Below are positions 1-13,009 of a DNA stretch of 64,000 bases, in pieces. The stretch lies in the NCBI GenBank assembly GCA_021904315.1, contig CM038910.1, positions 18,228,001 through 18,292,000 on the forward strand, written 5' to 3'. This DNA is from Sphagnum magellanicum (lineage: Eukaryota > Streptophyta > Sphagnopsida > Sphagnales > Sphagnaceae). Each line of letters begins with the position of its first letter. The stretch's first letter is position 1. The position numbers were made by a program, and so were the translations under genes. The notes under the pieces are model-generated. The model saw only the letters and a list, made by a program, of their open reading frames with translations, was not told the origin of the DNA and did not search any database.

Positions 1-1382
1 TTTATGATTTTCCATATCAATGGTGATTAAAATTTTAAATGGCAACGAAATGGGTGTTCCCCTAGACATCTTGTTCTATTAACATAGGTGTTAAGAGCTT
101 TAAGTTTTGGACATTCATATAGTAGGGTTAAGGTGCTTCTTCAAATGTTGGAACAAGCATAAATTTTGTGATGTAATGTCCTTAGTAAAGTGTGATGGTA
201 AGTACTTAGTTGTCAACCTTGTTGCAACATTAAGGAAAATGAGACAATTAGAGTACTAACATTGAAGCCAAATTGGTGTCCTAATTAAGGAAATTTTAAA
301 ATTAAAGTCTTGATAATTTCTTGTGATTGTAGCTTGGAACCTAGTATATTGTAGTACCATGGCAAGGTCAACATTGTAATGTGGACTAACTATATTATTT
401 TGAAGATTGCACATCTTAAAATATAATAACCTAAAAAAAGTTATAATATTCCCTGTTTTCTTTCACAAATTTTTGTTCTTTGAAAAAAAAAAATTCGAAA
501 ATTTCAAATTTCTTGAAAATGATCTAATTAATTCACATCTGATATTACAAACAATTGTAAGTTTGCTTAAACTTGCAATTATTAGTGAATTTTTTTTAAT
601 CTGTTCATTTAATTGCATTATAATATTTCATTCAATTCAGAAACCTAACCAAATGTGAAGGTGTGTCATATGCCATTTTGCCAAAGGGCATTTTGTATAG
701 GTATAAGATTTGGGGTTTAGGGTCCCATAAAATAAGACCATAGCCCTAGGGAATATTGGACCTTCCCTAATTTTCGGGCCTAAACCCTCGACCTATGGTG
801 CTCAATGCTATGACTCTCAAATTAGGGGAGGTCTTGGTGAGTAGGCGTTTCCTTATATGTAAAGCATTTGGAGAAATCGTTTAGAGGAGAGTGTGGAAAA
901 CACTAAATACCCCCTAACGAGCTATCTTTAAACATCCTTGCAATATCTCAAGCGATTTTGTGCAAGAAACCCATAGTGTGCCCCTTATTTCCCCATCCCC
1001 CTCCATAAACAAGAAATGTTTACCTACTCTTAGTCTTTGGCTCTTTCTTTCCTCATGGTCTCTTTTTCTCAGGAGACAACCTTGATTCTTTGAGCAACTC
1101 TTCTCTCCTAAATTTGCCCTATCTTTCTTTCCCTAAAGTGGGCACACCTTGGTGCAATAATTGGCACCAAAAGTGCACTCCTTGGCCAACCTCCAATCCT
1201 CCTTTTAATTTCTATTTTTGTTACCATGGGTACAAAAGTTTGTGTGACTAAGTCTTTCAATACCTTTAGGTCTTTAAAAAAATTTAAATGAATCACTTTG
1301 TACTTGTTTCCTCTTTGCAATGGAGTTGGTCCATTTGTGTCAAATTTTTACAAAATTTTTTAAAATTTTTAAAAATTAAAAA

Positions 1383-1413
<31 letters not shown>

Positions 1414-2525
1414 ACTTTGGATTGTGCAAATGTGGACTACAAGAATCTATTTTAGAATTTCCAGACTAACTTGGGTTCCAGGGTCTGCCTTTTGTTCTGG
1501 GGAGTAGGAACACACAAGGTACAACCATTGAACAAAAATAAAAACAAAACGTGATGTTTGGCAACCTGCTATGTTGCCAAAGGTGTGTGTCAAGTTTTTG
1601 TGTACAAATATATGTAAATATAAGGCAAGGTTAGTTAGTTGACCTTCACAAAGGGAGATATGTTGTTCTTATGTAGGTGAGTCTTTTTGTCCTCCATATT
1701 TATTAGGCTCATCCAAAGGTTTTTTGGTTTAGAGTTTTTTTCACACAAGGATCATAAAATGATATCATGAACTCAAAAAGTGGGATTTTTTTCATTATTT
1801 GACTCACATCAAAACCTAGTTAAAGCTAATTTATAAGCAAATTTGGAGATTTTTTTGTATGCAAATTGGATTACTTTCCATTTGCTAAATTGCATAAGCT
1901 TTTCTACTATATAAGTTGCAAGTTGTATGATCGATTGTGGAAACCTTCCATATGGCTTCACAATCTATTGGAAGTAGGGCCTTTTTTTGTCAACAAATTT
2001 TTGCCACTTGGTGACCAAAAAAAATCTTATTTTTGTTCCAATTTATAAAAATGTGTTTTTAAAAATAAATGTGCACTAAATTTGCATCAAGAGTCACATA
2101 AGTGTTATGTTTGACACATTAGTTGGCCAGTCAACCAACTAACATTGACCATTGACTGATCAATTTAAAATATTTTAATTTATTTTTCATTTTGTAGGTA
2201 AGTTTTTCAATTTAATGAATTATTTATAAATTTTGAAACTCAATTTTGGGTGCCATAAAGGATTGGGACCTATTCCACCTAGTTCAAGGAAATAAAAACT
2301 TAGACCATCAAGAAATTTGTTTGCCACATTTTACCAATCTAAGTTTTGTGTACCTATTTATTAAGGACCTAACTTCAACCACCTAGTCAACTCGACGTGA
2401 AAAAAGAAAAAACAAAACAAAGAAGGAAAATAAAGTTGAAACCAGTGTCTATGTAAATAGGGGTCTATGTAAATATAGAGTTGAACAACTACTTAAAATT
2501 AATATCTAATTATAAAGCTCAATCT

Positions 2526-2551
2526 ACTTATATATATAGATATATATAAGT
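2526..2551. repeat. Perfect AT-rich inverted repeat
   Basis: Twelve-base arms (ACTTATATATAT and its reverse complement) flank a two-base spacer AG. It may be the eroded end or centre of a small hairpin element, or simple AT slippage. Confidence 0.7.
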
Positions 2552-3440
2552 AAAAAAATTTACTTATATATCCTGACCCTGAACCCCCACTTTTTACCAT
2601 TCACATCAAATACCCTCAAAACACAGGTTGAAACCATCAAGATGACAAAAGAAATTGAATTGCCACATCTTAATACTTTAATTTGTTTGTTTTCAGGATT
2701 GAATTTTGGTTACTACCTAGCCCAAGTCCATTTGAGCCAATTAGTCCACCTTGTTTGAAAAATAAAAAGATTCAAACTATTAAGATAGTAAACAAAAACT
2801 CAACCATCACATCTTAATGGTCTAAGGGGGTTTTTTTTTTTTTTTTTTAAAATAAATTTTGGTTGTGAATAGTCCACTAAATTCATCCAATCCTAAGTAA
2901 ATAATTTGGTGATTGAATTTCAATCTTTATTGGGATAATTAATTTATACTTTTCAAAAAAGTGACTACTTTTACTTTGACCCAATGTTAACCCTAAACCA
3001 ATGTGAGATGAGACTATGTTGGTGCCAAAACTTACATGATGCAACAGAGTTGACATTGATAACCCTAGTTTTTTAAAATCATATTGGTATAGGTTTGGAA
3101 GAAACAAAGTGACCCTATAAACTTAGTTGCAATAGATTTTGTGATCATGTTTAAAAGCAAAGATGTGCATTATATTATAATACAATAAGGCTTGTCAAAT
3201 GCAAAAATTTCAAACTTGGATTATAACATTGTGATCATATTTTGTTTCAAAATTGATATTTAGTTTGACAAACTTATTTATATGAAAAATACAAAGTATT
3301 GATATGGTAAATCAACACACGAATATCACATGTCAATTAATGTAAATCTTGAAAAGGACTTTTGTCTTAATGCACTTGATCCTAAACTAAGGTGATATGA
3401 AGTTACATTTGTGTTGTGATTGACATAACAAAGGTCATTA

Positions 3441-3560
3441 CAATGCTGGTATTACCTCTAAGTCCTTACCAGGCTGGTTTAGGTATTGTCTTGGCTCATA
3501 CCAGTCCAGTGAGGTTGTTGCTACCAGTGTTGATAACAGAGTTGTCTAGTTCTTGATTTC
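3441..3560. repeat. Dispersed CTGGTAT/ATACCAG-rich repeat, copy 1
   Basis: Short inverted words of the type ACTGGTAT and ATACCAGT are clustered here. Similar clusters recur at 21151-21300, 26064-26290 and 63311-63660. The order and spacing of the words differ between copies, so this looks like an old, rearranged repeat family. No coding capacity is visible. Confidence 0.45.
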
Positions 3561-4132
3561 AAAAGGAACCTTCGGTCCTGGTTCTAACTTTTTCTCTTGT
3601 TGGGACTATCTCACATTGGACCCAAGTTTTGAAAGTTTTACCTTATTAAAGCCAGTTTCACATTACATGACCAGTTTCTTTGGTGAAAGTGTTTAGACTG
3701 TTTAGATTGGAACGGAAGGATTGTTTTGGTGTTCACTGTGTGGACACAGTAAGTAGATGTACAACATCTTATCTATTGGCAGGGCCAGCGTGTTTGTGAT
3801 GCCTTGCTTTCAATGGAGCTTCTAGTGTGAAGTTGATATCGGTTTTCTTTGGTTTTTAAAAAAATTTGGCTTTGGTCATTTTCATAATTAAAAAAAAAAA
3901 AAGCTGGTCTGGTTTGAGATTAGGTCCAATTTCATCCAATGAAACAACTAAACAGTTTTTTTGGGGATGTAATATTAATTATGTACAATCAATTAAATGT
4001 AATAAAGTGCATAAAACATAAGGCCAACCTTATTTCTTTATCTATTTATTTATAAACTTATAGTTATTTACTTAGAGAACTTGAATCTATTTTAAATGTG
4101 TAACACCCCAATTCTACTTTGTTTATTTTTCC

Positions 4133-4210
4133 CTTCAATTTTGTGATGTAGCCAAATTGACAAGAATAATTAGCCAAATTTGGCTATGGACCAAGTATGA
4201 AAGTAAGAAT
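4133..4210 (-). repeat. CATCACAAAAT dispersed repeat, copy 1
   Basis: Read on the minus strand, this carries the family layout: a TTACTTTCAT block, then TAGCCAAATTTGGCTAA, a variable stretch of about 15 bases, and a TTGGCTACATCACAAAA end. The same order is seen at about eight places in the window in both orientations. No coding capacity is visible. Confidence 0.55.
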
Positions 4211-7200
4211 TCTTTTAGAATCCTTCATATTTTGGCTCCATGTTAAAACCCAATAGAGAAATCTGATATATATATATTTTTAAAGTTGAAATCTGGCAAC
4301 TAGAAAACCAAAAAAACACATTAGACATTTTGGAAAAAAAGCCAACTGGCCAACTTTATCTAGAAAAAAAATCATTAACCCAACCCAACATTGCTTTAAA
4401 CATGTAGACTTCATAAGTACTCATATAATCACTATTGTTTCAATGGTCATGATTTCCATTATTAGCAAAAATAATAATAATTGTGACTCCTCTCTATCAA
4501 AAATATCTACATATTTTCCAAAAAAATCCACAATATTAATTCTGGCAATGGCAATCTCATGCAAGAAATGACAAGAAGGATTCTTGATGTAAAATACGAT
4601 GAATGGATATTAAACAAAATCATCTCCATCATCGCACCACTTATATCACATACATTTGTTATAACACCGAGGGAACCATGGGTTATATTATTTAATCCCA
4701 GGGTATGAGGTGGGGGCAGGTACACGAAATATTTTACTAGACATTAGGCATGAATGTGAGATGGGTGGCATATGTAACTGATCAAATAACGAGTGGGGGG
4801 TTTGGCGCCAGGGTCAAATACCCGCCCAGCATTGGTAGAAATTTACATTGAACCTACCTACATTAATATATTTTTATCAGTCTAGTAATATGATCTAGAT
4901 TATTATTATTATTATTACTAGATTATGATCTAGTAATAATAATGTCATTGACCTATGTTACACTGAATGATTTTTTGAATAAAAAGCTTATTTCTTTTTC
5001 ATTTTGAATGGTTTAAAGTTTTATAAGAGCGCCACCTTGATTTGTACAAATCATCTTTGTACTCTACCTTGCATAAAAACCATTGCAATATATTTTTTAA
5101 AAATGTTACTGTTATACCCAGCACAGGGTATCACAATAAACCATTCCTAAATCTGAGCCAGCACAGAGTCAATTAAAATAATGTAAAGCCTAATTTAACC
5201 CTTGAGACTAACCACATTTATGACCCCAGTAAGACTTTTCTTCGAATTAAATTTTAATGTAACAAAATGAAGAACTGGAACTTGTATAAAACAAGTTTTG
5301 AGACTGGTCTCATTTACCCAAATTTCCAACCAAGAACTGGAACCAAACTCAACCAAAAACTGAAACAGCAAGCACTGGTCCTTAGCACCTTGCCCTCCAC
5401 TAAACTAGCTATCATGCATGTCTAAATTATATCATTAGTATGTGTGTATGAATGACCTAATATTTGTGATGAATTGAACTGATAGAACTAAGTTACATAT
5501 GGAACCAGCATGTGCTTGTGAATTCAAAACTTGTTAACATCTGTGATCAATGATTATGTGACCTCTTCATTCACAGTAAGAACCATAGCAGGCCAGGTGC
5601 TCTTCAATCTGCCACATATTGCCACTTGGGTGGTGGTTCATAATCTTCCAGGATAGAAGATCTTTATTGTATAATCTTCCAAACTAGAAGATTACCAGTT
5701 ACGAAAAAGATTCTCAAGTTTTCTTGTCATGTTCCCATGGCGTTCCAATGATGTTGTAGTGATGGTCTCATGTAGTTCCAGCTTACCAGGTTGTTCCCAT
5801 AATTATTCACCAAAGATATTAATGTAAATGGATTTGGCTTGGGTTGCCCAATGTGCTGAATAAGCTACCTACCCTTGGCGAGCTCAGTAGAATGGAACTA
5901 TGCATCTGGCAAGATTGGTGACAAACTCAACATAATGGGCAGTCAATTGCCTGTTCCATAGTACTAGGTGTAGATTGTACATAAGAACTAGGGGTGGTTT
6001 AAACTCTAAACTTCTAATAAGCCAAAAATGGTTTTTATTTTTTGTATTTTAAATCAATCTAGTTGACAAAGATTTAGATGCTTTTTATTTTCTATTTTTT
6101 ATGTCAGGTGCACACATCCAATATCTTTCCAATGGTTTGTTTCAAGTGGATTTAGCAGAGGTGTTTGTGAAGAGAACCCCCATGCAGCAAGCCGACTTTC
6201 TCACATGTGAGGAGGGACTACTATAGGGAAAAAGCCCACCCATGTCACCGGCCTTCTTAGCCTAGTTGAGCTAACTTTGAAAACTCATTTAAGAGTTGAC
6301 CCTGGAGAAGTTCTAGCAATGAGATCCTTTTGAAATTGTCCTTCGTTTCCAAGGATCCTCAACACATTCGCATTCTCATTCCAAGTCGACTTGCAAAGCA
6401 TAATTCTTTTTTGAAAAATCACATTTTGGTTTGATTTTTAGAAAACAATTGGGTTAGGTAACTTCGTCATTGTGAGTGTGATATCATAATGCATGCATTA
6501 ATCCATCTCAAAAGAACTTTTTTTTTAATTGATGAAACTTCAAATCCAATATTATTGGGTGGCACTTACTTCCCTAATCTTATATGAGCTTAATTTAGCG
6601 TTGCTATTTCACCATCCTTTGCCTATTTTGATGGAAATTTTTATCAAAAGCACTCGAATTAGTAAACTTTTAATGTAACAATTAGATTCATGGATGAGTA
6701 GATTGAACCAAATTTTTAACTGAAGCTCAAATGGAGATAAAATGTCAAAAAATGGGCTTTACGCTCTTAGGTTCACTGCAGCCAGCTTTAACCAGCCAAT
6801 TCAGGCAGCTCTTCTAGCCTGAGAAAAAAATGTGGCTTGACATGTGTGAGCCATGTTTTAAACCATTTTTTTCTCCATATTTTAAACATGTTTAGCCATG
6901 TTTAGCCATATTTAAAGCCTTCAAAATGCCTTAGACTTGGTGCCTGAGCGAAAGTTGGGCATGTTTTAGCCATGTTTTAGACCTTTTTATATTTGAATGT
7001 TTTAGCCATGTTTAGTTTAAGGCCTCCAAAATGCCAAATGCAAGCAGCTGTAAGTTGCATAAGGTGACCAGTTTGGGAAAAAATTTGGATCTCAACCTAC
7101 CTGGTGACCAATCTTCTATACTTTATGTAGTAAAGAATGCTCCCTAGGAGAGCACATTCTGCCTACTAGCCTCACCTTACTGACTCATCAGGAGGCGGAA

Positions 7201-7888
7201 TGTGCTGCTTCGGACATGTTCACCTAGCATAAAGCTAGTAGGTTGACCAGAAAGTAAGTAGGTAGGTAGATTAAAAAGATAAAGTAGGCAGGCAGGTAGG
7301 AAAATAGCAGAACCAGGCCTGATTCTGCCCTCTAGCTGGAGGAGCTGAAAACATAAAGAATTCTCAGGTGTAGGCTACAGAGCTTTACAACAACAGCTTT
7401 GCACCTGGGGAATGGCAGAAAGAAAAAAAGCTCTAGGTCAAAGTCAAATGCTTGTTTTTCTTTTTCTTCTTTCCTGGTTGTAGATAGAATTTGGATTGCA
7501 AGTTACCTAATAAAACAAGGACATGAAATTGTTTGAATTCTCTAACACAAGAAAGAAAAGAAATTTATCAAAGCCCCCACCCCTTGTAGTTGAGCTTAAT
7601 TTTGTCTCTAGGATGTGGTCCAATTTGTCCCGTCAATGCTTTGTGTGGGTGTGTGCGTGTTTTGTAGTTTTCATGCTTAGTTTTGCTCTTTTTCAAATGC
7701 ACTATGGCCATTTTGTGCAATGTTTGTTTTTTGTGGTGAATTTTTATTTCAAAAAAATAATCTTCTAACCAATATTCCTTCTTTTATAATAAAAAATCAT
7801 CTACAAACGAAAAAAAGCTGAAAAAATCTCCATGTTTTTCTACACTTTGTTCAAGCAAGTAACCAGGATATAAAAGCATTTTAATAAA

Positions 7889-7970
7889 TTTCTACTTTCA
7901 TAGCTGTTCTATAGCCAAAAGTGGCTAAACCTCCTTGTTGATGATCTTGAGTTTGGCAACATTACAAAAT
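7889..7970 (+). repeat. CATCACAAAAT dispersed repeat, copy 2
   Basis: This starts with TTCTACTTTCAT, continues with ATAGCCAAAAGTGGCTAA and a CTTGTTGATGATC stretch, and ends ACATTACAAAAT. It faces copy 3 at 8061-8134 tail to tail, so the pair forms a loose inverted repeat of about 80-base arms. Confidence 0.55.
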
Positions 7971-8060
7971 TTGAGCAAAAAAGGAAAATAAAAAAAACAC
8001 TGATTTCGTGCAGTCAGGAAGTTTTGTATTTCAATTAGTGTTTGTTTTGGGTCAATATAT

Positions 8061-8134
8061 GTTGTGATGTAGCCAAGGGTGGCCAATAAGAAGATTTAAC
8101 CAATTTTGGCTACAAAGAAGATATGAAAGTAAAC
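8061..8134 (-). repeat. CATCACAAAAT dispersed repeat, copy 3
   Basis: On the minus strand this reads TTTACTTTCATATC, then TAGCCAAAATTGG, ending in CTTGGCTACATCACAAC. It is the inverted partner of the copy at 7889-7970. Confidence 0.55.
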
Positions 8135-8246
8135 AAAGTTAAACCACACATCTATGTTTTTGTTGGCTATCTACTCAAACCAAGAAATCTACTGATTTTT
8201 ACTAAAACTCTTTTTTTTCCAAATTTCGGCGATTGAAAACCCCCCA

Positions 8247-8263
8247 CCCCCCCCCCCCCCCCC
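8247..8263 (+). repeat. 17-base cytosine run
   Basis: An uninterrupted run of 17 C follows a shorter C run and is unusual in this AT-rich stretch. It could be a sequencing length error or a G-quadruplex-prone tract on the minus strand. Confidence 0.8.
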
Positions 8264-9288
8264 TGCTGAAAACTCGATTTTTTGCAAAATATTTAGAGAT
8301 TTTATTTCTCCCTTTTTGGCGAAATTTCGCCAGTACAAAAAGAAGAAAAAAAAGCTTGAAATTCTCAATGGTCAAAGCTGGGCTGTCAGAATGTACAGAG
8401 GCCCGGAAAGTAGAAAGGGCCTAGTCTTTTACACTAAAGATCATGTCCTTAGCTGCTGCAAAAAGGGTCCCAAATAAGGACCAAACGAGATTCCATTTTG
8501 CCGTTAAGATGTATATAACAGCATCAGATCTGCTGCTGCAATCATTGGAAGCTGGAATCCCAAGCTGGAATCTTTTCTTCTACTTCCATGAGTCTCTTGG
8601 TCTGCGAGCTGATCTCGTCGTCTTTGATGCAGAGTAGTACCCACATGAGCGGCTGCTAGCTGCTGTTGCAACAAGTCCTAGCTAGTGTCGAGTGCTGTAA
8701 TTCGAGCTCTCAGCCGGTGTCGAGGCCTGCTTCATTAATCCTCAGGCCGATTGAATTAGTGGCCACATGAATTTCGTTCAGCTCTAATTATTGTCCTAGA
8801 ATCATCTCTCATGCATCATCAGGCGTACATGATCATGAGCTGCCATATGAGAGATTTAAGGTTAGAAGTACTAGTAGCTAGTGAACATTGATGACTTGTA
8901 AGCGGGAGTTAGAAATTAGATTTGAGATTGATAATGAGCTTGGAAGTAGCAATTCACAAGCTGGATCAGCTCTTCTTGAAATATGATTCCTTCTCTAGTT
9001 GTGAGCAATTTGTCTAACTTAATTCACCTCCAAGAATAGACTAAAAAGCTGTACGCAATTGTGAAACACAGCTGGGAATTGTGCAATTACAGGGAGTTTT
9101 GCAACATTCCCAGGAGCCAGCCTTTCAGGGAGACCGTGGATTTCAAATTATCAAATTGGAGGAAATGAATGAATTTCCCCTTTGACTGACATTGGAAGTT
9201 CTAAGAGGGATTTCTAACGGGGACAACTGAGAGAGCTTTCCCACATTCCACACTAGTGGGAGTTGTAGCAAAACTCCTTGTGTATGAC

Positions 9289-9295
9289 TTATAAG
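9289..9295 (+). promoter_or_regulatory. Possible TATA element of the oxidase gene
   Basis: TTATAAG lies about 90 bases before the first in-frame ATG of the oxidase gene, a usual distance for a plant TATA box plus a short leader. There is no independent evidence for a transcription start. Confidence 0.3.
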
Positions 9296-9382
9296 ACAGG
9301 TCTTAGATGATTTGAGCTCCTTATAGCTTGAAAGCAGCTTAATCTGCTTTAATTCTGGTGCAATTACGTGAAAATCTAGACT

Positions 9383-11601
9383 ATGGGTGTGCTTGGATTA
9401 ACTATGCGAGGTCGAAGAGAAGCTGGGATGCAGCAGCTGATGATGATCTTAAGTACATTTGTGCTAGCTGCTGCGTTGTTGAGTATGATGAGTAGTACTA
9501 CGAGCGTGAGACAAGTGTCAGCCGCTGTACTTGTGGATAGTTGGGAGCTGCTGGTTGAAAACGCGGGTGTGTCGGCAATGCACATGACGCTGGCACACAC
9601 CAACAAGGTGATCATGTTCGACCGAACTGACTACGGTCCCTCGGAGATCAAGCTCGCCAACGGTTACTGTCGGCATGACCCCCAAGACTTGGCTCTGCAA
9701 GTCGACTGCTGGGCGCACTCCATCGAGCTGGACCTGGCCACCAATGTCATCCGACCTCTCACAGTCCTCACTGACACATGGTGCTCCTCAGGTGCATGGC
9801 AAGCTGATGGGTTTCTGACCCAGACTGGTGGATGGAACGACGGTGGCAGCAACGTGCGCACCATCGGAGGTGGTCCCGACGACGACTGGGTTGAGTATCG
9901 CAACGCGCTTGCAGAATCGCGATGGTACGCCACCAATCAACTCCTGCCGGATCAACGCCAGATCGTGATCGGAGGTCGACGCCAGTTCAACTACGAGTTC
10001 GTGCCGCCGCCAGCTGCAGCTAGAGGAAAATATTCATATCTGGCCGGACGTGCAACAGCGATCAACTTTCCGTTCCTGGCACAGACTAACGACAATGAGG
10101 CAGAAAACAACCTTTACCCTTTCGTGCACTTGTCCACCGATGGCAACCTCTTCGTGTTCGCCAACAAGGACTCCATTCTCCTCAACTACAATACGGGAGA
10201 AACCGTTCGGACATTCCCAACACTCGCTGGTGGCCCTCGGAATTACCCCTCCTCCGGCTCCTCGGTCCTGCTTCCCATTTCAGCTGCTGATGGGTGGGTA
10301 AACTGCAGCTTGATCACCAGCTAGTTCTCATGGAATGCATATAATTTTCGAGCTCTGTCATTGAAACCAGCAGCTAGTTAATTTCTCTGATCCAGCTGCA
10401 GCTAGTCTCTTCGCAATGATCTAGACCAACAATAATGTCTTCAGAATATTCTTTAGTTGAACAGAGCTTCTGCTGGATTCGAAGGTGATGAGCTTCTCAG
10501 CTTGTACCAGCTATAACCTGCATGCACATGTATGAGGTGTAATTGTATGTTTCTGTAGTACATGATTCAGCTTTGACATGCTTGATCTCATCAGATTGAG
10601 CTGCATGCAGGTAATTTGAATGGATAATATAGAACCTACATATTGCAGGGTTATACATAGGAACGTTGTTCACATTCCTCATGATGATCTTTTGCAGTCG
10701 TCACTGAGATGATGATGATCAGTACTTGACTGGAGCTGATTGCAAAGCTGTACTTCTCAACTACTACAGGTACACAACGGCGGAGGTGCTAGTGTGCGGA
10801 GGATCCTCGGATGGAGCATATGTTGAAGCGACAAAGAGAAAACAATACTGGGCAGCGGAACAAACATGTGCACGCCTGGTGATAACAGATCCAAATCCCA
10901 CATGGGTGATCTTCGACATGCCATCGCCACGAGTGATGGGAGACATGCTGCTGTTACCTACAGGCGAAGTTCTGATCATCAATGGAGCGACGCAAGGAAC
11001 TGCAGGTTGGGGAAACGCGCGAGAGCCAAACCTAAACCCTATTCTCTTCACTCCCGTCAACAATCGGTTCCAGGTGATGACACCTTCCACAATTCCTCGT
11101 GTCTACCACTCCACTGCCGTCCTGTTAGCTGACGGCTCCGTTCTCGTGGGAGGTAGCAACCCGAATTTCGGATACACATTTACCAATACCCTATTCCCTA
11201 CTGAACTCAGGATCGAGCGATACTCTCCTTATTACCTGCACTCCGGATACGACCTCCGCAGACCATATATCGACACCATCAGCGAGCTTGCACTTGGGTA
11301 TGCTACCAGCTTCACTGTTTTGTATCACTTGGGTGAAACAGCCGACGGGGTTTCCTTCCATCTATATGCACCCCCCTTCACTACCCACACTTTCTCCATG
11401 AACCAAAGGCTGTTGGTGCTTGGCAGCTCCCAAACACCCGTGCTGCAGAAGCAAGCTTTCTTGCCGGGGGGTTCGAACTACGTCTACCTTTCAACCGTTT
11501 ATGCACCTCCCACTTCAGTTACAGCCCCAGCTGGATACTATTTGCTCACTGTTGTCAACCAAGGAACTCCAAGTGCTTCAGCTTGGGTACACATTGGTTG
11601 A
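9383..11601 (+). CDS. Glyoxal/galactose oxidase-like secreted copper oxidase (two exons)
   Basis: This encodes a copper-radical oxidase of the plant GLOX family, which oxidises aldehydes or sugar alcohols to acids and H2O2 in the cell wall. Exons are 9383-10293 and 10770-11601. The donor GTGGGT and the acceptor CTACTACAG keep frame and give 580 residues. A hydrophobic stretch at residues 19-36 looks like a signal peptide; Met16 is a plausible alternative start. The glyoxal oxidase N domain (a Kelch-like propeller) is followed by a C-terminal DUF1929 region. By alignment with galactose oxidase the radical pair is Cys134 (WCSSG) and Tyr182 (RWYATNQ). The other copper ligands are Tyr416, His417 (PRVYHS) and His510 (THTFSMNQRLL). 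All five are present, so it should be active. Length fits the family. Substrate is unknown. Confidence 0.9.
10294..10769 (+). other. Intron of the oxidase gene
   Basis: This 476-base interval starts GTGGGT and ends CTACTACAG. It contains in-frame stops and lacks family similarity. The only phase-compatible join seen gives the family-like junction ADGYTTAEVLVCGG. A donor four bases downstream (GTAAAC) would break the frame with this acceptor. Confidence 0.8.
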
Positions 11602-11731
11602 GCCTCCTCCCGGCCACCCTTCCCTTTTTGCAAAGCTCTCAAATAATCTTCAGAGTGGTGGTGCCCAGCTGCATGATGAAGTGTACACAAGATCTTTACC
11701 TTGTGATCAAGCTGGTTTGATGTATAATAGC

Positions 11732-11737
11732 AATAAA
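11732..11737 (+). terminator. AATAAA polyadenylation signal of the oxidase gene
   Basis: AATAAA lies 131 bases after the oxidase stop codon in T-rich sequence, a normal 3' UTR distance. Confidence 0.5.
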
Positions 11738-11779
11738 AATTTTAGTGTACAATTGTTATACATTGAATGGTTCATTTGA

Positions 11780-13004
11780 ATAATCAAACACAACAATAAT
11801 TATTTCATATAGTTTTGCATGATCTGCACAAATTACACAGCTAGCAACTCATCATGGTTTCTTAGAACTCTGAAATTTCTGTATTGTTTTTCAACAACAA
11901 ACTGGCTTTAAATTTGCTCCGATCAAACTTGCAAATTATCCATTCACATTTCTGTAAAGGCCTTACAGTAGAAAACCCAAAGATAATTAAACCTCTGAAC
12001 ATCCAGATTGGAACTAAACCAACTTGCAAATCAATCCATTGATGGCTTCCAGCTTGTATGGCAGAAAATCTTGAACAATAGTATACTATATTCATAAAAC
12101 CTTCAAACTAGGTCAACTCACAAATTCATTCACTTCCAGGCTGCATCGTACTAAACCTTCAACACCCTTTAAACCTCTGAAAATCAAGTGTTGCATATCC
12201 AAATTTCCTAATCAGTAGACTTGAATCTTCAACACCAAAACTGCCCAAGATCAACTTTGCAAATCCAATCCTAATCTTGCCAAATTTGTAGTGTATGTGG
12301 AGGGCACCTTATATCCAGAAATTTCCCTCCTAGAAATTGGAAGGGATATTATGATTACTCAAGGATGGGAGGGAAATTATGCCTACTTTAAGTAGGTGTA
12401 AGAACCCTCCCACTATTGAGGAGTAGACATAAGAACCCTCCCATCCATCCACCTCATGATCTACATAGGTTTGGTTCATGATAAATTTTGCCTCGTGCAT
12501 TATGATAGGTAAAGCCCTAGGGTTGGGACCTTCCCAAAATGCGGGGCCGGACTTGGCTATTGCCTCATCCTAGGCCTGTTATTTTGAGAACGCCCCCACC
12601 TTAGGGCTTTACCCGACACAAAATTCACATTCAATGTTGAATTCTTTCTGGCTTGAAAGCATGGTAAAGTATAAATAGAAAGTAAGACCTACCTAGTGTA
12701 AAAATTGGTTTATGCCAAATCTTGCTTGGAGACAATTTGAGGGTTTTGTCGAGAGGGCTATTCTAATGTTGGGCAAGTATTATAAATGACATCAAGTGTG
12801 CCTATAGCCTGTGCCATTGGCCCAAGTGTGAACTCATTACTCAACTAATTTTTCCTTCCAAAACCAATTTTTTTGTAATTTATTTCGATTTCCAATGACA
12901 AGAATTACTCAAAATTCAATATCTCTCGCACCTGAGGTCTAAAAATTTTCAAACCATGTCCATTAAATCCTATTCATTCAAGGATTTTTAAGAATACCAA
13001 TACC
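11780..13004. other. Intergenic spacer with a GC-richer repeat
   Basis: No gene is supported. About 12290-12620 belongs to a repeat that recurs at about 42030-42250. The copia element is inserted in the 3' part of this spacer. Confidence 0.6.
12290..12620 (+). repeat. Dispersed GC-richer repeat, copy 1
   Basis: The order of words matches 42030-42250: CTCATGATCTACAT, GTTCATGA, TTTGCCTC.TGC.TTATGAT, GGGGCC, GCCTCATCCTAGGCC, CCCCCACCTTAGGGC. Inside, an 11-base inverted repeat GTAAAGCCCTA (12509-12519) pairs with 12602-12612. A weaker relative may lie at 700-860. It may be a fragment of a non-autonomous element. Confidence 0.5.
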
Positions 13005-13009
13005 AAGAG
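13005..13009 (+). repeat. 5-bp target-site duplication, left copy
   Basis: AAGAG directly precedes the 5' LTR and is repeated at 17878-17882 directly after the 3' LTR, as expected for copia integration. Confidence 0.9.

Larger units (their letters stand above)
1..4130. other. AT-rich intergenic spacer
   Basis: No gene is supported. Open frames are short and broken in every frame. It contains a run of about 11 AT dinucleotides near 1390-1413, a perfect AT-rich inverted repeat at 2526-2551 and a T run near 2830-2848. A block dense in CTGGTAT/ATACCAG words lies at about 3440-3560. Nothing recognisable as a transposon protein was seen. Confidence 0.6.
4211..9280. other. Intergenic spacer with old repeats
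   Basis: No gene is supported before the oxidase gene at 9383. An ATT microsatellite with near-palindromic CTAGAT flanks lies at 4890-4930. GTAG/GCAG-rich sequence lies at 7250-7300 and two facing copies of the CATCACAAAAT family at 7889-8134. A 17-base C run follows at 8247-8263. From about 8420 the base composition becomes more even, probably the upstream region of the oxidase gene. Confidence 0.55.

Noticed and set aside
8443..8637. 64-codon open frame upstream of the oxidase gene
   Set aside because: Short, without a recognised domain, in the likely promoter region of the oxidase gene.
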